In this document: positions 50,395 through 58,732 of the stretch, piece by piece
How positions within the stretch are numbered: position 1 is the first letter of the stretch
How the letters are laid out: each line of letters begins with the position of its first letter
NCBI RefSeq assembly: GCF_021513255.1
Contig: NZ_CP090977.1
Coordinates: forward strand, 2,852,001 to 2,916,000
Direction of reading: 5' to 3'
Length of the DNA stretch: 64,000 nucleotides
DNA from: Planococcus sp. 107-1
GTDB lineage: Bacteria; Bacillota; Bacilli; Bacillales_A; Planococcaceae
Notes under the pieces: generated by a model
Databases searched by the model: none
Told to the model about the DNA's origin: nothing
What the model saw: only the letters and a program-made list of their open reading frames with translations
Translations under genes and position numbers: made by a program

Positions 50395-50427
50395 GGAGGT
50401 GAATCCCTTATTTAAGGGAATTTATTG
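50395..50427 (+). promoter_or_regulatory. Shine-Dalgarno separated from a TTG start by a hairpin
   Basis: GGAGG at 50395-50399, then TCCCTTA-TT-TAAGGGA (50404-50419), then TTG at 50425. Linear spacing is 25 nt; folding the 16-nt hairpin leaves 9 nt, the optimum. Possibly structure-controlled initiation. Confidence 0.6.
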
Positions 50428-51725
50428 GACCCCATACTTTTATTGAATTTAGCTTTACTCGTTTTATTAATTGCGTTAACCGCCTTTTTTGTCGGCGCAG
50501 AATTTGCCGTCGTTAAAGTCCGGATGTCCCGCATCGATCAATTGATTGAAGAAGGCAACAAGAAAGCTGTCCTTGTAAAGAAAGTCGTCGGTGACCTGGA
50601 TTACTATCTCTCAGCTTGCCAGCTGGGGATTACGGTTACGGCACTTGGACTCGGTTGGCTCGGAGAACCGACAATCGAACGGCTCTTGCACCCTCTTTTT
50701 GAAACGCTCGGTGTACCTAATTCTGTTTCTATTGTGATTTCTTTTGTTTTGGCCTTCTCTCTTGTGACTTTCTTGCATGTAGTCATCGGAGAAATGGCTC
50801 CAAAATCATTGGCCCTTCAATTCGCGGAACGCATGACTTTGCTTTTGAGCCCTCCGCTGTACTGGTTCGGCAAGATCATGTCGCCATTCATTTTCATTTT
50901 GAATGGGTCCGCTCGCGTATTTCTGCGCATTTTCGGAGTTCAGCCGGCAAAAGAAGAACAAGCCCATTCAGAAGAAGAGTTGAAAATCATCATGGCCCAA
51001 AGTTTTCAAAGCGGAGAAATCAATCAAACCGAATTATCTTTTATGCAGAATATTTTTGCATTCGATGAACGCAGCGCAAAAGACGTCATGGTTCCCGCAC
51101 TCAAATCATAGCGTTTCCGCAAGATTTGAGTTGTGAGGAATTGCTTGGTGAATTGCGCGAACACCGATATACGCGTTACCCGATTGCCAATAATGGCGAC
51201 AAAGACGATTTGATCGGTTTCATCAACGCCAAAGAAATTTTGACGCATTTTGCGGTGACCGGCGACGTCAAAATGGAAGAGCTTATCCACGATCTTCCTT
51301 ATTTCCATGAAACGACGCCGCTGCAGACTGCACTTATGAAAATGCAGAAAGACCGCACCCATATTGCATTGGTCATTGATGAATACGGCGGGACTTCCGG
51401 CATTATCACGATGGAAGACATTCTCGAGGAAATAGTCGGTGAGATTCGCGATGAATTTGACGACGAAGAAGAAGCTGAAATTATAAAAGAAAGCGATGAC
51501 CGTTACATTTTAAATGGACGCGTACTCTTGAAAGACCTTCATGAACGCTTTAATTTAGAATTTGACGACAGTGAAGACATCGACACGATTGCCGGATGGA
51601 TTCAGCATCAATTGATTGAAGCTGAAACCGGTGATGTAGTTGAAAAAGCCGGGCATCGCTGGTCTATACTGGAAATGGATAACCATCATATTTCTAAAGT
51701 TGCTGTAGACATTTTAAGAGATTAA
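50425..51725 (+). pseudogene. CNNM/CorC-type (HlyC family) membrane protein, frameshifted
   Basis: DUF21 membrane domain (four hydrophobic segments, VGAEFAVVKVRMSRIDQL), then two CBS domains and a CorC_HlyC domain ending HISKVAVDILRD. Members export Mg2+ or Co2+ or sense Mg-ATP. The reading frame stops after DVMVPALKS and resumes one frame away at SCEELLGELREHRYTRYPIA. One extra C in CCC at 51094-51096 would restore DVMVPRTQIIAFPQDL and about 433 residues, the normal length. No further lesion. The start is a TTG, see the hairpin feature. Confidence 0.85.
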
Positions 51726-51757
51726 GAAGAAAAGCGAAAGCGCCTTTCTTGGGCTAC
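51723..51757 (+). repeat. Partial copy of the palindromic repeat
   Basis: TAAGAAGAAAAGCGAAAGCGCC repeats the left foot AATAAGAAAAGCGRA of the array at 10048-10420 and overlaps the stop codon of the CNNM gene, as the array overlaps the stop of metQ. The right half is missing or degenerate. Confidence 0.6.
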
Positions 51758-51758
51758 T

Positions 51759-51793
51759 AAGAAAATCCCCTGTACATTCAGGGGATTTTCTTA
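51759..51793 (+). terminator. Terminator after the CNNM gene
   Basis: AAGAAAATCCCCTG-TACATT-CAGGGGATTTTCTT. Confidence 0.85.
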
Positions 51794-51856
51794 TGGATAA
51801 AAAGAGGCAAACTTAAGTTTTCAGCTGCTTCATGCCTAAATGGTCCCTTCTCTTGT

Positions 51857-51885
51857 TTGACCATTCCTCACTTATTCTATAAGAT
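51857..51885 (+). promoter_or_regulatory. Promoter of the YolD-like gene
   Basis: TTGACC (51857-51862), 17-bp spacer, TAAGAT (51880-51885), immediately before the LexA box. Confidence 0.65.
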
Positions 51886-51886
51886 A

Positions 51887-51900
51887 AGAACAAATGTTCT
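51887..51900 (+). promoter_or_regulatory. LexA (DinR) box
   Basis: AGAACAAATGTTCT matches GAAC-N4-GTTC, the core of the Bacillus LexA box CGAAC-N4-GTTCG, with A and T at the flanks. It lies at the start of the predicted transcript, so LexA would block initiation. Confidence 0.72.
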
Positions 51901-51924
51901 ATTATTTTATAAGGAGGGTCAATT

Positions 51925-52284
51925 ATGAAGATAAACAAGCACCTAACGATGAATGGCCAAATTAAAGACCGGGGGTCGATCAAGTGGACAGCGATGATGC
52001 TCCCTGAACACATCCAAATGCTGCGGGATTGGCAAAAAGAAAATCACTCTAGCCAAAAGCCAGATTTGGATAATTTTGACCTGGAAGCAATTTATGATGA
52101 AATCCATCTTGCAAAAGCTCGGCAATGTACGATTGAAATCCGTGTTTGGCGTGAGCAGGCAGAAAGTTTCCTCGGAACCATTGCCGTTATCGACTTAAAT
52201 ACTAAACTCCTCTTTTTAGAAACGGAGCTTCAAACCGAACGAATTTCCTTTACTGAAATTATTGGCGCAAAAACTATTGAATAA
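51925..52284 (+). CDS. YolD-like family protein
   Basis: 119 residues. The signature DRGSIKWTAMMLPEH is at about residues 16-30, followed by LDNFDLEAIYDEIHLAKARQ. YolD-like proteins are linked with Y-family polymerases and SOS, but no polymerase lies next to it here. ATG 51925 has AAGGAGG upstream. The promoter with LexA box supports SOS control. Confidence 0.88.
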   Translation: MKINKHLTMNGQIKDRGSIKWTAMMLPEHIQMLRDWQKENHSSQKPDLDNFDLEAIYDEIHLAKARQCTIEIRVWREQAESFLGTIAVIDLNTKLLFLETELQTERISFTEIIGAKTIE

Positions 52285-52295
52285 GTTGCACGTAA

Positions 52296-52329
52296 AGCGG
52301 CATGGAAAGTTTTCCATGCCGCTTCTTTG
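52296..52329 (+). terminator. Terminator after the YolD-like gene
   Basis: AGCGGCATGGAAA-GTT-TTCCATGCCGCT followed by TCTTTG. Confidence 0.82.
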
Positions 52330-52402
52330 CCTATTTAGGGTTAAATGCTTATAAGATAGGGCATATAATGAATAACTAATTTTATAACGGGAGGTTAAAG
52401 CT

Positions 52403-53251
52403 ATGAGCAAAGCTGTATCAATCGCCAAAGAGCTGGCAGGCGAATTCAAGAAAGACCATGCAACGACGCTTGCTGCTGCACAGGCCTATTACTATCTACT
52501 TGCAATTGTTCCTTTATTAATTCTTTTACTGGCAATTCTACCTTATCTTCAATTAGATCCTGCACGGGTAATGGATTTCATCGGCACCATCCTCCCGGGA
52601 GAAGTTGCTAATACATTCCAGGATACGATTGTCAGCGTAGTGACTACCCCTTCGGGCGGTTTATTGACTTTTGGTATTCTCGGGACGCTTTGGTCAGCTT
52701 CAAATGCCATGACCGCTTTTATCGAAGCCACCAACCAAGCGTATGATGTAGAAGAAACACGCTCTTTCATCAAGTTAAAAGGAATGGCTATTATTTTAAC
52801 TTTGTTCATGCTTATTGCTGTGATTGTAGCCTTGGTACTGCCGATTTTCGGTGGAGCCATCATTGACTCGATCAGTTCTTTCCTGAACTTGCCTTCGCAA
52901 ACGGAAATCATCTTCCAAATCCTTCGCTGGGTCATTTCAATTGCTGTAATGAGTATAGTTTTAGCGTTTCTATACAAATTTGCGCCGAACAAACATTTTC
53001 CATTTAAGGAAGTAATCATTGGAGCTGTCATTGCTACAATTTTATGGCAAGTCGTTTCCCTTGGCTTTTCATTTTATGTTGCCAATTTCGGCAGCTACTC
53101 TGCCACTTACGGAAGTCTTGGAGGATTGATCGTCTTAATGCTTTGGTTCTTCCTTACCGGACTGATTTTAGTCATCGGAGCCGAAATCAATGCTATTTTG
53201 CATCGGCGCAAACATGTGAAGAATGCGCCTGCACAAGTTTATGAAGAATAA
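52403..53251 (+). CDS. YihY/BrkB family membrane protein
   Basis: 282 residues with about six hydrophobic segments. The N-terminal HATTLAAAQAYYYLLAIVPL and central WSASNAMTAFIEATNQAYDVEE plus GLIVLMLWFFLTGLILVIGA are typical of YihY (formerly called ribonuclease BN). Actual function is unknown. ATG 52403 follows GGGAGGTTAAAGCT. A terminator with long arms separates it from the converging methyltransferase gene. Confidence 0.92.
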   Translation: MSKAVSIAKELAGEFKKDHATTLAAAQAYYYLLAIVPLLILLLAILPYLQLDPARVMDFIGTILPGEVANTFQDTIVSVVTTPSGGLLTFGILGTLWSASNAMTAFIEATNQAYDVEETRSFIKLKGMAIILTLFMLIAVIVALVLPIFGGAIIDSISSFLNLPSQTEIIFQILRWVISIAVMSIVLAFLYKFAPNKHFPFKEVIIGAVIATILWQVVSLGFSFYVANFGSYSATYGSLGGLIVLMLWFFLTGLILVIGAEINAILHRRKHVKNAPAQVYEE

Positions 53252-53257
53252 CGTAAA

Positions 53258-53292
53258 ACACCGGACTCGCTTGAGTCCGGTGTTTTCTTTTT
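53258..53292. terminator. Bidirectional terminator between yihY-like and methyltransferase genes
   Basis: AACACCGGACTC-GCTT-GAGTCCGGTGTT followed by TTCTTTTTTT on the plus strand; minus strand partner is A-rich. Confidence 0.88.
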
Positions 53293-54067
53293 TTATTTCT
53301 TCTCGGCTAAAACCATCCATTCATCGATGACAAAACTCTCAATTTCCTGTTCATTTCTACGTATGTGAAAATAAGCTTGTTCTTCTTCTCCAGCGGATAA
53401 TAGATGCTCCCGAACTTGTTCGATTTGCCCATCCGTTTCTGCTGTCCGCCTTACCCAAGATGGGAACTGGAACGTTTTCTTCCGGTCCAAAGACTGGATT
53501 TCCACTAATCCATTGCCTTGCAATAACTGCCGCCAGTCCGTTTTTGGCAGACATCTGCCATGGCTGTCGTCCCGAAGCTTCTCGGTCATGTTCATAAATG
53601 CCGCCAGTCCCTCTTTCTCCGGGGCCACGTTATCGATCAATACGAATTTCCCCGCCAGGTTTCAATACTCGGGCAGTTTCAGCAATGAACTTTTCCGGAT
53701 TCGGAAAATGATGAGGCGCTATTCGGCAAACGGCAGCATCAAACGTACCTTTTAAAAATGGCAGGCTTTCTGCATCTGCCACTACGTAAAAGATATTCCC
53801 GTGCTCTGTCCGCAGATGCTTTGCTGTATTTTCAAGCATGGCTTCTGTCAAATCGGTAGAAATGATTTGAGCCGCATGAGGAGCAAGTGCTTTTGATACG
53901 TGTCCGCCTCCCGTTGCAATGTCCAGAACCGTCCAGTTTTCTTTCGGCTTCAGCCAATCCACTAGTAATTCCAAATCATCGCCTTTTGCATGAATAGCGC
54001 TCGTCACGTATTTATCGGCGTTCTTCCCGAAGACTTCCTTCACTTTTTCTTTTGCTGTTTTCTCCAT
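53293..54067 (-). pseudogene. Class I SAM-dependent methyltransferase, frameshifted
   Basis: UbiE-like methyltransferase. Motif I is VLDIATGGGHV, motif II near FYVVADAESLPF, and the sequence after APHHFPNPEKFIAETARVLKPGG breaks, continuing from LIDNVAPEKEG in another frame. One A too many at the AAA/TTT run (plus strand 53647-53649) explains the break; the corrected reading gives GGEFVLIDNVAPEKEG and a 257-residue protein. Both halves are otherwise conserved. Substrate unknown. ATG 54067 is 11 bp after the dipeptidase stop. Confidence 0.82.
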
Positions 54068-54077
54068 TGTCTATCCC

Positions 54078-55037
54078 TCATCCTCTAGCTTTCGGACGGT
54101 GCTCCAAAAAGTTTCGATAGGCAAAGCCCTCCACTTCGCTCTCGCTAAAGTGCTTTTGCAACTCATGGATCAAATTCTGGAATTCCGAAGCATTTTCTAA
54201 GTTTTTCATATAGGCATCTATGCCATCAAAGTCCGAACCGATGCCGATATTTTTAACGCCGCCTAAACTGCTGAAATGATCGATGTGTTTAACCAAATCG
54301 GCTATTTCTACATCTTTCCCGCCTTCTTTAATAAAGGAAAGGCAGAACACGACATCAATCATGCCATTTTTAGCAAACATCGCTTTCGCTTGGTCGTCGT
54401 CTAAATTTCGCGGATGATCGCATAAAGTGCGTGCATTGGAATGGCTGGCGATTGGGTAATCGGCCAGTTCCATGACATCCCAAAACCCTTTAACGGATAA
54501 ATGAGATACATCCGTAAGAATTCGGTGTTCATTATTCAAACGAACCACTTCTTTGCCGAGAAGCGTCAAACCGCCTCCTCTTGGTTCCCCGGCTCCGTCT
54601 GCGCATAAATTGGCATTGTTCCAAGTCAATCCAATCGAAAGCACGCCCAAACGATACAATTGGCGCAGTTTCATCAAGTCATTGCCAAATGCATCGGCCC
54701 CTTCTAAAGTCAGGACTGCCCCAATTTCTCCGTCTTTCAGCGAATCGATGTCTTCCCATTTTTTGATATGCTTCATTGCCGGGTTCTTCCCAAGAATTTC
54801 TGTATAGAACAAATCTACTTGTTCTAAAGCATGCTGCCACTTTTCATTGTCCGGCAAATCCGGGTACAAAAAGATGGCAAAGAACTGGACGCAAACCCCT
54901 CCTGCCTGCAGGCGTTGAAAATTCGTATCGAGTTGATCAGAGCTCGTGAAGTCCAACTGTTTCGTGCCATAAAAAGATCCCCGTTTAGCTAATTGGAGTT
55001 TTAGCAAAGCATCGCAATGCGTATCGATAATCTTCAT
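54078..55037 (-). CDS. M19 membrane dipeptidase (renal dipeptidase family)
   Basis: Zinc dipeptidase-like protein of 319 residues. MKIIDTHCDALLKLQ carries the His-x-Asp ligands; GLTWNNANLCADGAGEPRGGG and SHSNARTLCDHPRNLDD are strong M19 signatures, with a metal-bridging Glu in LTLEGADAF. No signal peptide, so probably cytoplasmic. ATG 55037 directly follows the stop codon of the amidotransferase gene, with GGAGATGAATAA in front, so they are coupled. May also act on D-amino acid dipeptides. Confidence 0.92.
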   Translation of the reverse strand: MKIIDTHCDALLKLQLAKRGSFYGTKQLDFTSSDQLDTNFQRLQAGGVCVQFFAIFLYPDLPDNEKWQHALEQVDLFYTEILGKNPAMKHIKKWEDIDSLKDGEIGAVLTLEGADAFGNDLMKLRQLYRLGVLSIGLTWNNANLCADGAGEPRGGGLTLLGKEVVRLNNEHRILTDVSHLSVKGFWDVMELADYPIASHSNARTLCDHPRNLDDDQAKAMFAKNGMIDVVFCLSFIKEGGKDVEIADLVKHIDHFSSLGGVKNIGIGSDFDGIDAYMKNLENASEFQNLIHELQKHFSESEVEGFAYRNFLEHRPKARG

Positions 55038-55760
55038 TTATTCATCTCCTTCTTCCAAGCAGGCTTCGATGAACCCTTTAAAAATCTTCATGGAAGCTTC
55101 ATCTGACGCAATCGCCATATTTTCCGGATGCCACTGGACACCAAGGACAAAACGGTGTTCTGTACTTTCAATCGCTTCAATTACTCCATCGCTTGCCTTG
55201 CCGCTGATTAAAAACGAATCAGGAACACGGCGGTTTGCCTGGTGATGGCGGCTGTTCACCGTCAATTTCCGGCTTCCAGTCAAACGGTTCAACAATGAAC
55301 CTTCGGGCACGTGCACATAATGGGAGCCATGGAATTTTGGTGCTTTTTGTTTATGCTGCAGCAAATCTCCTTCTATTTGGTCAGTGATGTCTTGATACAT
55401 GTCTCCCCCGACCGCAATATTTAGAATCTGTGCGCCTCGGCAAACCCCCAAAATCGGTTTTCCGAGCTCCAATACTTTTTTCATCAACTGAAGTTCAAAA
55501 GCATCGCGGGATGGAATAATGACGCCTAAGTTCGGATGCGGTTCTTCTCCAAACAAGGTAGGATCGATATCGTATCCACCAGCTGCAAACAAGCCGTCAA
55601 TGTGTTCGGCAATTTGTTCAATTTCTCCCTCACTCCGTAAATGCGGAAGCATGATCGGCAATCCTCCTGCCTGCATAATGGCTTCGGTATCTGCCTGTTC
55701 AATTGAATAATGGTCGTGCCCTAACTCTTTTGATGCGGTAATTCCAATAATCGGTCTCAT
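55038..55760 (-). CDS. Class I glutamine amidotransferase-like hydrolase (PuuD/YvdE type)
   Basis: 240 residues. Nucleophile Cys in ILGVCRGAQILNIAVGG, HYVHVPEGSLLN and QWHPENMA give the His-Glu of the triad. Close to gamma-glutamyl-gamma-aminobutyrate hydrolase (PuuD). Its job here could be hydrolysis of a gamma-glutamyl compound feeding the dipeptidase gene next to it; this is inference. ATG 55760 has GGGGGAAACAG upstream. Confidence 0.87.
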   Translation of the reverse strand: MRPIIGITASKELGHDHYSIEQADTEAIMQAGGLPIMLPHLRSEGEIEQIAEHIDGLFAAGGYDIDPTLFGEEPHPNLGVIIPSRDAFELQLMKKVLELGKPILGVCRGAQILNIAVGGDMYQDITDQIEGDLLQHKQKAPKFHGSHYVHVPEGSLLNRLTGSRKLTVNSRHHQANRRVPDSFLISGKASDGVIEAIESTEHRFVLGVQWHPENMAIASDEASMKIFKGFIEACLEEGDE

Positions 55761-55855
55761 TCTGTTTCCCCCATTTACTTTATCTGAATATAATAAACAT
55801 ACAGAATAAAAAGCGAAATTGCTAGCTGTTCAAGGAAGTTCTTTATTTACACGTT

Positions 55856-55891
55856 AAAAAACCATGAAGCATTGAAGAGTCTTCATGGTTT
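55856..55891 (-). terminator. Terminator after the NtaA-like monooxygenase gene
   Basis: On the minus strand AAACCATGAAG-ACTCTTCAATG-CTTCATGGTTT followed by TTTAACG. Confidence 0.85.
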
Positions 55892-55913
55892 CACTTAGCC
55901 CGGTATAAGAGGT

Positions 55914-57296
55914 TCAACTAATTTCCGCTTTCTCCAATGCAAACTTCTTTCCGTGATGATGGGCAGGCAGACGGTCGCCTTTTCCAAATAAGCTATCGCG
56001 CAATGTGCTCCCCTCATATTCGGTCCGCACTAAACCGCGCTCCCGTAAAATCGGCACCACCAACTCGATAAAATCTTCGAATGTTCCTGGGGTTATGGCA
56101 TAGGCGATATTAAAGCCATCCACTCCAGCTTCTTCCACCCATTGCTCCAGAGTATCAGCCACTTGTTCGGCTGAACCGACTGTATAAGCGCTCATACCGC
56201 CGATTCCGACAAATTCCTTGATGTCCTCCACTGTCCATCTTTTCTCTGCATCAATTTTGGTGAAGTTTTCCAAAGCCGATTGGATGGAATCATTTTCGAT
56301 GTATTCCAATTCCTGATCAGGCGCATAGCTCGACAAGTCAATTCCCGTCCATCCGCCGAATAAAGCAAGTGCCCCTTCGTGGCTGATGTGTTTTTTGTAC
56401 TCTTCGTATTTTGCCCATGCCTCTTCTTCGGTCTTTCCGACAATTGGCGTCAGCATCGTCAAGATTTTCACTTCTTCACGAGAGCGCCCGGCAAGTTCTG
56501 CCTGCTTGCGCAATTTATCCACTGAACGTTTTGCCGCTTGAATGGTTGGCGCCCCAATAAAGACACATTCAGCATTCTGCCCTGCAAATTCCACCCCTTT
56601 TTTAGAAGCCCCTGCCTGATAGAGAACGGGAGTCCGCTGTGGTGAAGGTTCCGATAAATGAGCGCCCGGCACTTTGTAATATTTGCCTTCGTGATTGATG
56701 TCATGGACTTTTTCAGGGTCTGCATAGATGCCGTTCGCTTTATCCAATACCACTGCATCCTCTTCCCAGCTTCCTTCCCAAAGCTTATAGCAGACTTCCA
56801 AATATTCTGCCGCGATATTATAGCGTTCATCGTGTTTTTCTTGGTCCTCTAAACCGATATTGAGTGCCGCGCTTTTCAAATAGGAAGTGACAATGTTCCA
56901 TCCGACGCGCCCATTCGTCAAATGGTCCAATGTCGACATTCTGCGGGCAAATGTATAAGGATGTTCATGAGTCGTCGAAGCGGTAACGCCGAAGCCCAAA
57001 TGTTTTGTCACTGCGGACATCAATGGCACCACTAAAGCAGGATCATTAACCGGAGATTGGGCGCCTTGCCGAACAGCCGCATCTCGTGAACCTTTGTACA
57101 CATCGTAAGTTCCGAGTACATCCGCCAGGAAAATAGCATCAAAACCGCCGCGCTCCAAAAGCTTTGCCAACTCAATCCAATATTCGCTTGTCTTATACGT
57201 ATGAGACCGATCTTCTGGATGTGTCCATAAGCCTGGTGACTGATGGCCTGCACAGTTCATGTCAAAAGCATTCAAGTAGATCCTTTTCTCTGCCAA
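55914..57296 (-). CDS. NtaA/SnaA/DszA-type FMN-dependent monooxygenase
   Basis: Flavin monooxygenase of the luciferase superfamily, 460 residues. RIYLNAFDMNCAGHQSPGLW at the start, FDAIFLADVLG, GFGVTASTTHEHPYTFARRMSTLDHLTNGR and GWNIVTS are family segments. It needs reduced FMN, which the next upstream gene should supply. TTG 57296 follows AAGGAGGAGAAGCAA. SAM-riboswitch control of the operon makes a sulfur-containing substrate probable, as for YtnJ-like enzymes. The exact substrate cannot be read from sequence. Confidence 0.88.
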   Translation of the reverse strand: MAEKRIYLNAFDMNCAGHQSPGLWTHPEDRSHTYKTSEYWIELAKLLERGGFDAIFLADVLGTYDVYKGSRDAAVRQGAQSPVNDPALVVPLMSAVTKHLGFGVTASTTHEHPYTFARRMSTLDHLTNGRVGWNIVTSYLKSAALNIGLEDQEKHDERYNIAAEYLEVCYKLWEGSWEEDAVVLDKANGIYADPEKVHDINHEGKYYKVPGAHLSEPSPQRTPVLYQAGASKKGVEFAGQNAECVFIGAPTIQAAKRSVDKLRKQAELAGRSREEVKILTMLTPIVGKTEEEAWAKYEEYKKHISHEGALALFGGWTGIDLSSYAPDQELEYIENDSIQSALENFTKIDAEKRWTVEDIKEFVGIGGMSAYTVGSAEQVADTLEQWVEEAGVDGFNIAYAITPGTFEDFIELVVPILRERGLVRTEYEGSTLRDSLFGKGDRLPAHHHGKKFALEKAEIS

Positions 57297-57324
57297 TTGC
57301 TTCTCCTCCTTAAAAAATCTTATA

Positions 57325-57870
57325 TTATGCGCTCGTCACCGGCTGCCTTTCGATAATCTCTAAGAAGTATTCCAGCTGCTTTTTCAGCCGCTGCTCAATT
57401 TCTGCTTCAATGATTGGCTGATGTGGATTCGTTTTATCAATTTGGCTGTCGACTAGGTAGATGCCTTTTAAACTCTGTCCTTTCAAGTTCGCAAGCAATG
57501 GTTTTAACGTATATTCAAGCGCCAATAAGTGAGCAGAACTTCCTCCCGTCATCAACGGCAAAACCGGAGTCGCTTGCAGCACATCTTGCGGCAAGAGATC
57601 GATCAATGCTTTCAATACACCTGAATAGGCTGCTTTGTAAACAGGCGATCCGACAATAACTCCCCGTGACTGGTGGAGTAATGTACTGATTTCAGCGATA
57701 GCCGGACTGCCGAAGCGCCCTTCGAACAAATCTTCCTGCGGAACGTCCCTCACGGAAATATGGGCGACTGAAAATCCTTGTTTCTCCAATAATTCACCTA
57801 AATGTTTTAACACCAATTCAGATCTGGATTCCTTCGCAGGGCTTCCTGATAAAATCACAATTTCACTCAT
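57325..57870 (-). CDS. NAD(P)H-dependent FMN reductase (SsuE-like)
   Basis: 181-residue flavodoxin-like reductase: VILSGSPAKESRSELVLKHL at the N-terminus, VGSPVYKAAYSGVLKALIDL and PVLPLMTGGSSAHLLALEYTL match SsuE. It provides FMNH2 for the monooxygenase 28 bp downstream. ATG 57870 has AAAGGGAGAATGAA upstream and an S-box leader before it. Confidence 0.9.
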   Translation of the reverse strand: MSEIVILSGSPAKESRSELVLKHLGELLEKQGFSVAHISVRDVPQEDLFEGRFGSPAIAEISTLLHQSRGVIVGSPVYKAAYSGVLKALIDLLPQDVLQATPVLPLMTGGSSAHLLALEYTLKPLLANLKGQSLKGIYLVDSQIDKTNPHQPIIEAEIEQRLKKQLEYFLEIIERQPVTSA

Positions 57871-57910
57871 TTCATTCTCCCTTTCTGTTGAATCGTTTTT
57901 TTCAAAAATA

Positions 57911-57953
57911 AAAAATAGCCCCCTTTTCTCGATATCAAGAAAAGAAGGCTATT
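57911..57953 (-). terminator. S-box expression-platform terminator of the FMN reductase operon
   Basis: On the minus strand AATAGCCTTCTTTTCT-TGATATCG-AGAAAAGGGGGCTATT followed by TTTTTA, 41 bp before the ATG. Confidence 0.9.
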
Positions 57954-57971
57954 AAATCTAATAGGTTCTGT

Positions 57972-58079
57972 CCTTATCTCTCAAGAAAAAAATCTTCTTG
58001 CTGGAGTTAGCACCTTTCTGACAAAGTCAGAGGTTGCTGAAGCGTCAACGGGCCAGTCCCTCGGCTTCTCTGGATAAGT
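57972..58079 (-). ncRNA. SAM-I (S-box) riboswitch of the FMN reductase/monooxygenase operon
   Basis: On the minus strand CTTATCCAGAGAAGCCGAGG, GGACTGGCCCGTTGACGCTTCAGCAACC, AAAGGTGCTAACTCC and a final AGAGATAAGG. Core elements are in order and the aptamer is bracketed by a good promoter and a terminator. Confidence 0.95.
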
Positions 58080-58096
58080 TTATTTAATTAATGCCT

Positions 58097-58125
58097 ATCA
58101 TAATGCTAGGAATTAAAAGTGTCAA
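58097..58125 (-). promoter_or_regulatory. Sigma-A promoter of the third S-box leader
   Basis: On the minus strand TTGACA (58125-58120), 17-bp spacer, TATGAT (58102-58097). The -35 element overlaps the stop codon (58122-58124) of the upstream DedA gene. Confidence 0.8.
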
Positions 58126-58712
58126 GCATTAAATTTATTATTCTGACTTCTCGTTTTCATATAGAGCCAGATGCCAATTGCCCCAAGGAGAACAACAATA
58201 TAGCCGTACATTGAAATTTGATTGGCTGCCACAAAAGATTTAAAAGCGTCGTAATTCCCATTAAAATAATGGCCGATGCGAAGCATGGCAAAGCACCAAG
58301 GATAAATGCCGATGAAAGTCAGCGCTCCATACTTCCCAATTGGAATCCTGCTCATGCCCGCCAGATAAGAAATGTAATTTCCGATGCCGAATGGACGTGA
58401 AATGGCAATGCTCCAAATGCCGTAGCGATGAAATAATATAGAAGCCTTCTTTAATCCTTTATCGAATTTTTTCTGAAAGAAAGTTTGAAGTTTATTGCCC
58501 AGGAAATAAGGAATTAAACTTGCGACACTATAGGCCGCTGCCAAGCCGGCCGATAACAAGGCAGTGGCTGCAAGGCTATGATTCAACAATCCGCCGTAAG
58601 CAATCACAAGGGCCACTCCGGGAAACGGCATAGACGATCCTTCTAAAAACATCACACTGAATAAGCCCAGCATCCCTAAGCTTTCAAGAAAAGCCAGTAT
58701 CCCTTCAACCAT
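58122..58712 (-). CDS. DedA family membrane protein
   Basis: 196-residue VTT-domain membrane protein. FLEGSSMPFPGVALVIAYGG, ISRPFGIGNYISYLAGMSRI and YPWCFAMLRIGHYFNGNY hold the conserved Glu, Gly and Arg positions of DedA proteins, proposed lipid-carrier or lipid scramblases. ATG 58712 follows GGAGAG; GTG 58721 is in frame but too near that site. It forms an operon with the glycosyltransferase (20 bp upstream). Confidence 0.9.
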   Translation of the reverse strand: MVEGILAFLESLGMLGLFSVMFLEGSSMPFPGVALVIAYGGLLNHSLAATALLSAGLAAAYSVASLIPYFLGNKLQTFFQKKFDKGLKKASILFHRYGIWSIAISRPFGIGNYISYLAGMSRIPIGKYGALTFIGIYPWCFAMLRIGHYFNGNYDAFKSFVAANQISMYGYIVVLLGAIGIWLYMKTRSQNNKFNA

Positions 58713-58732
58713 ACCGCTCACTCTCCAGTCGC

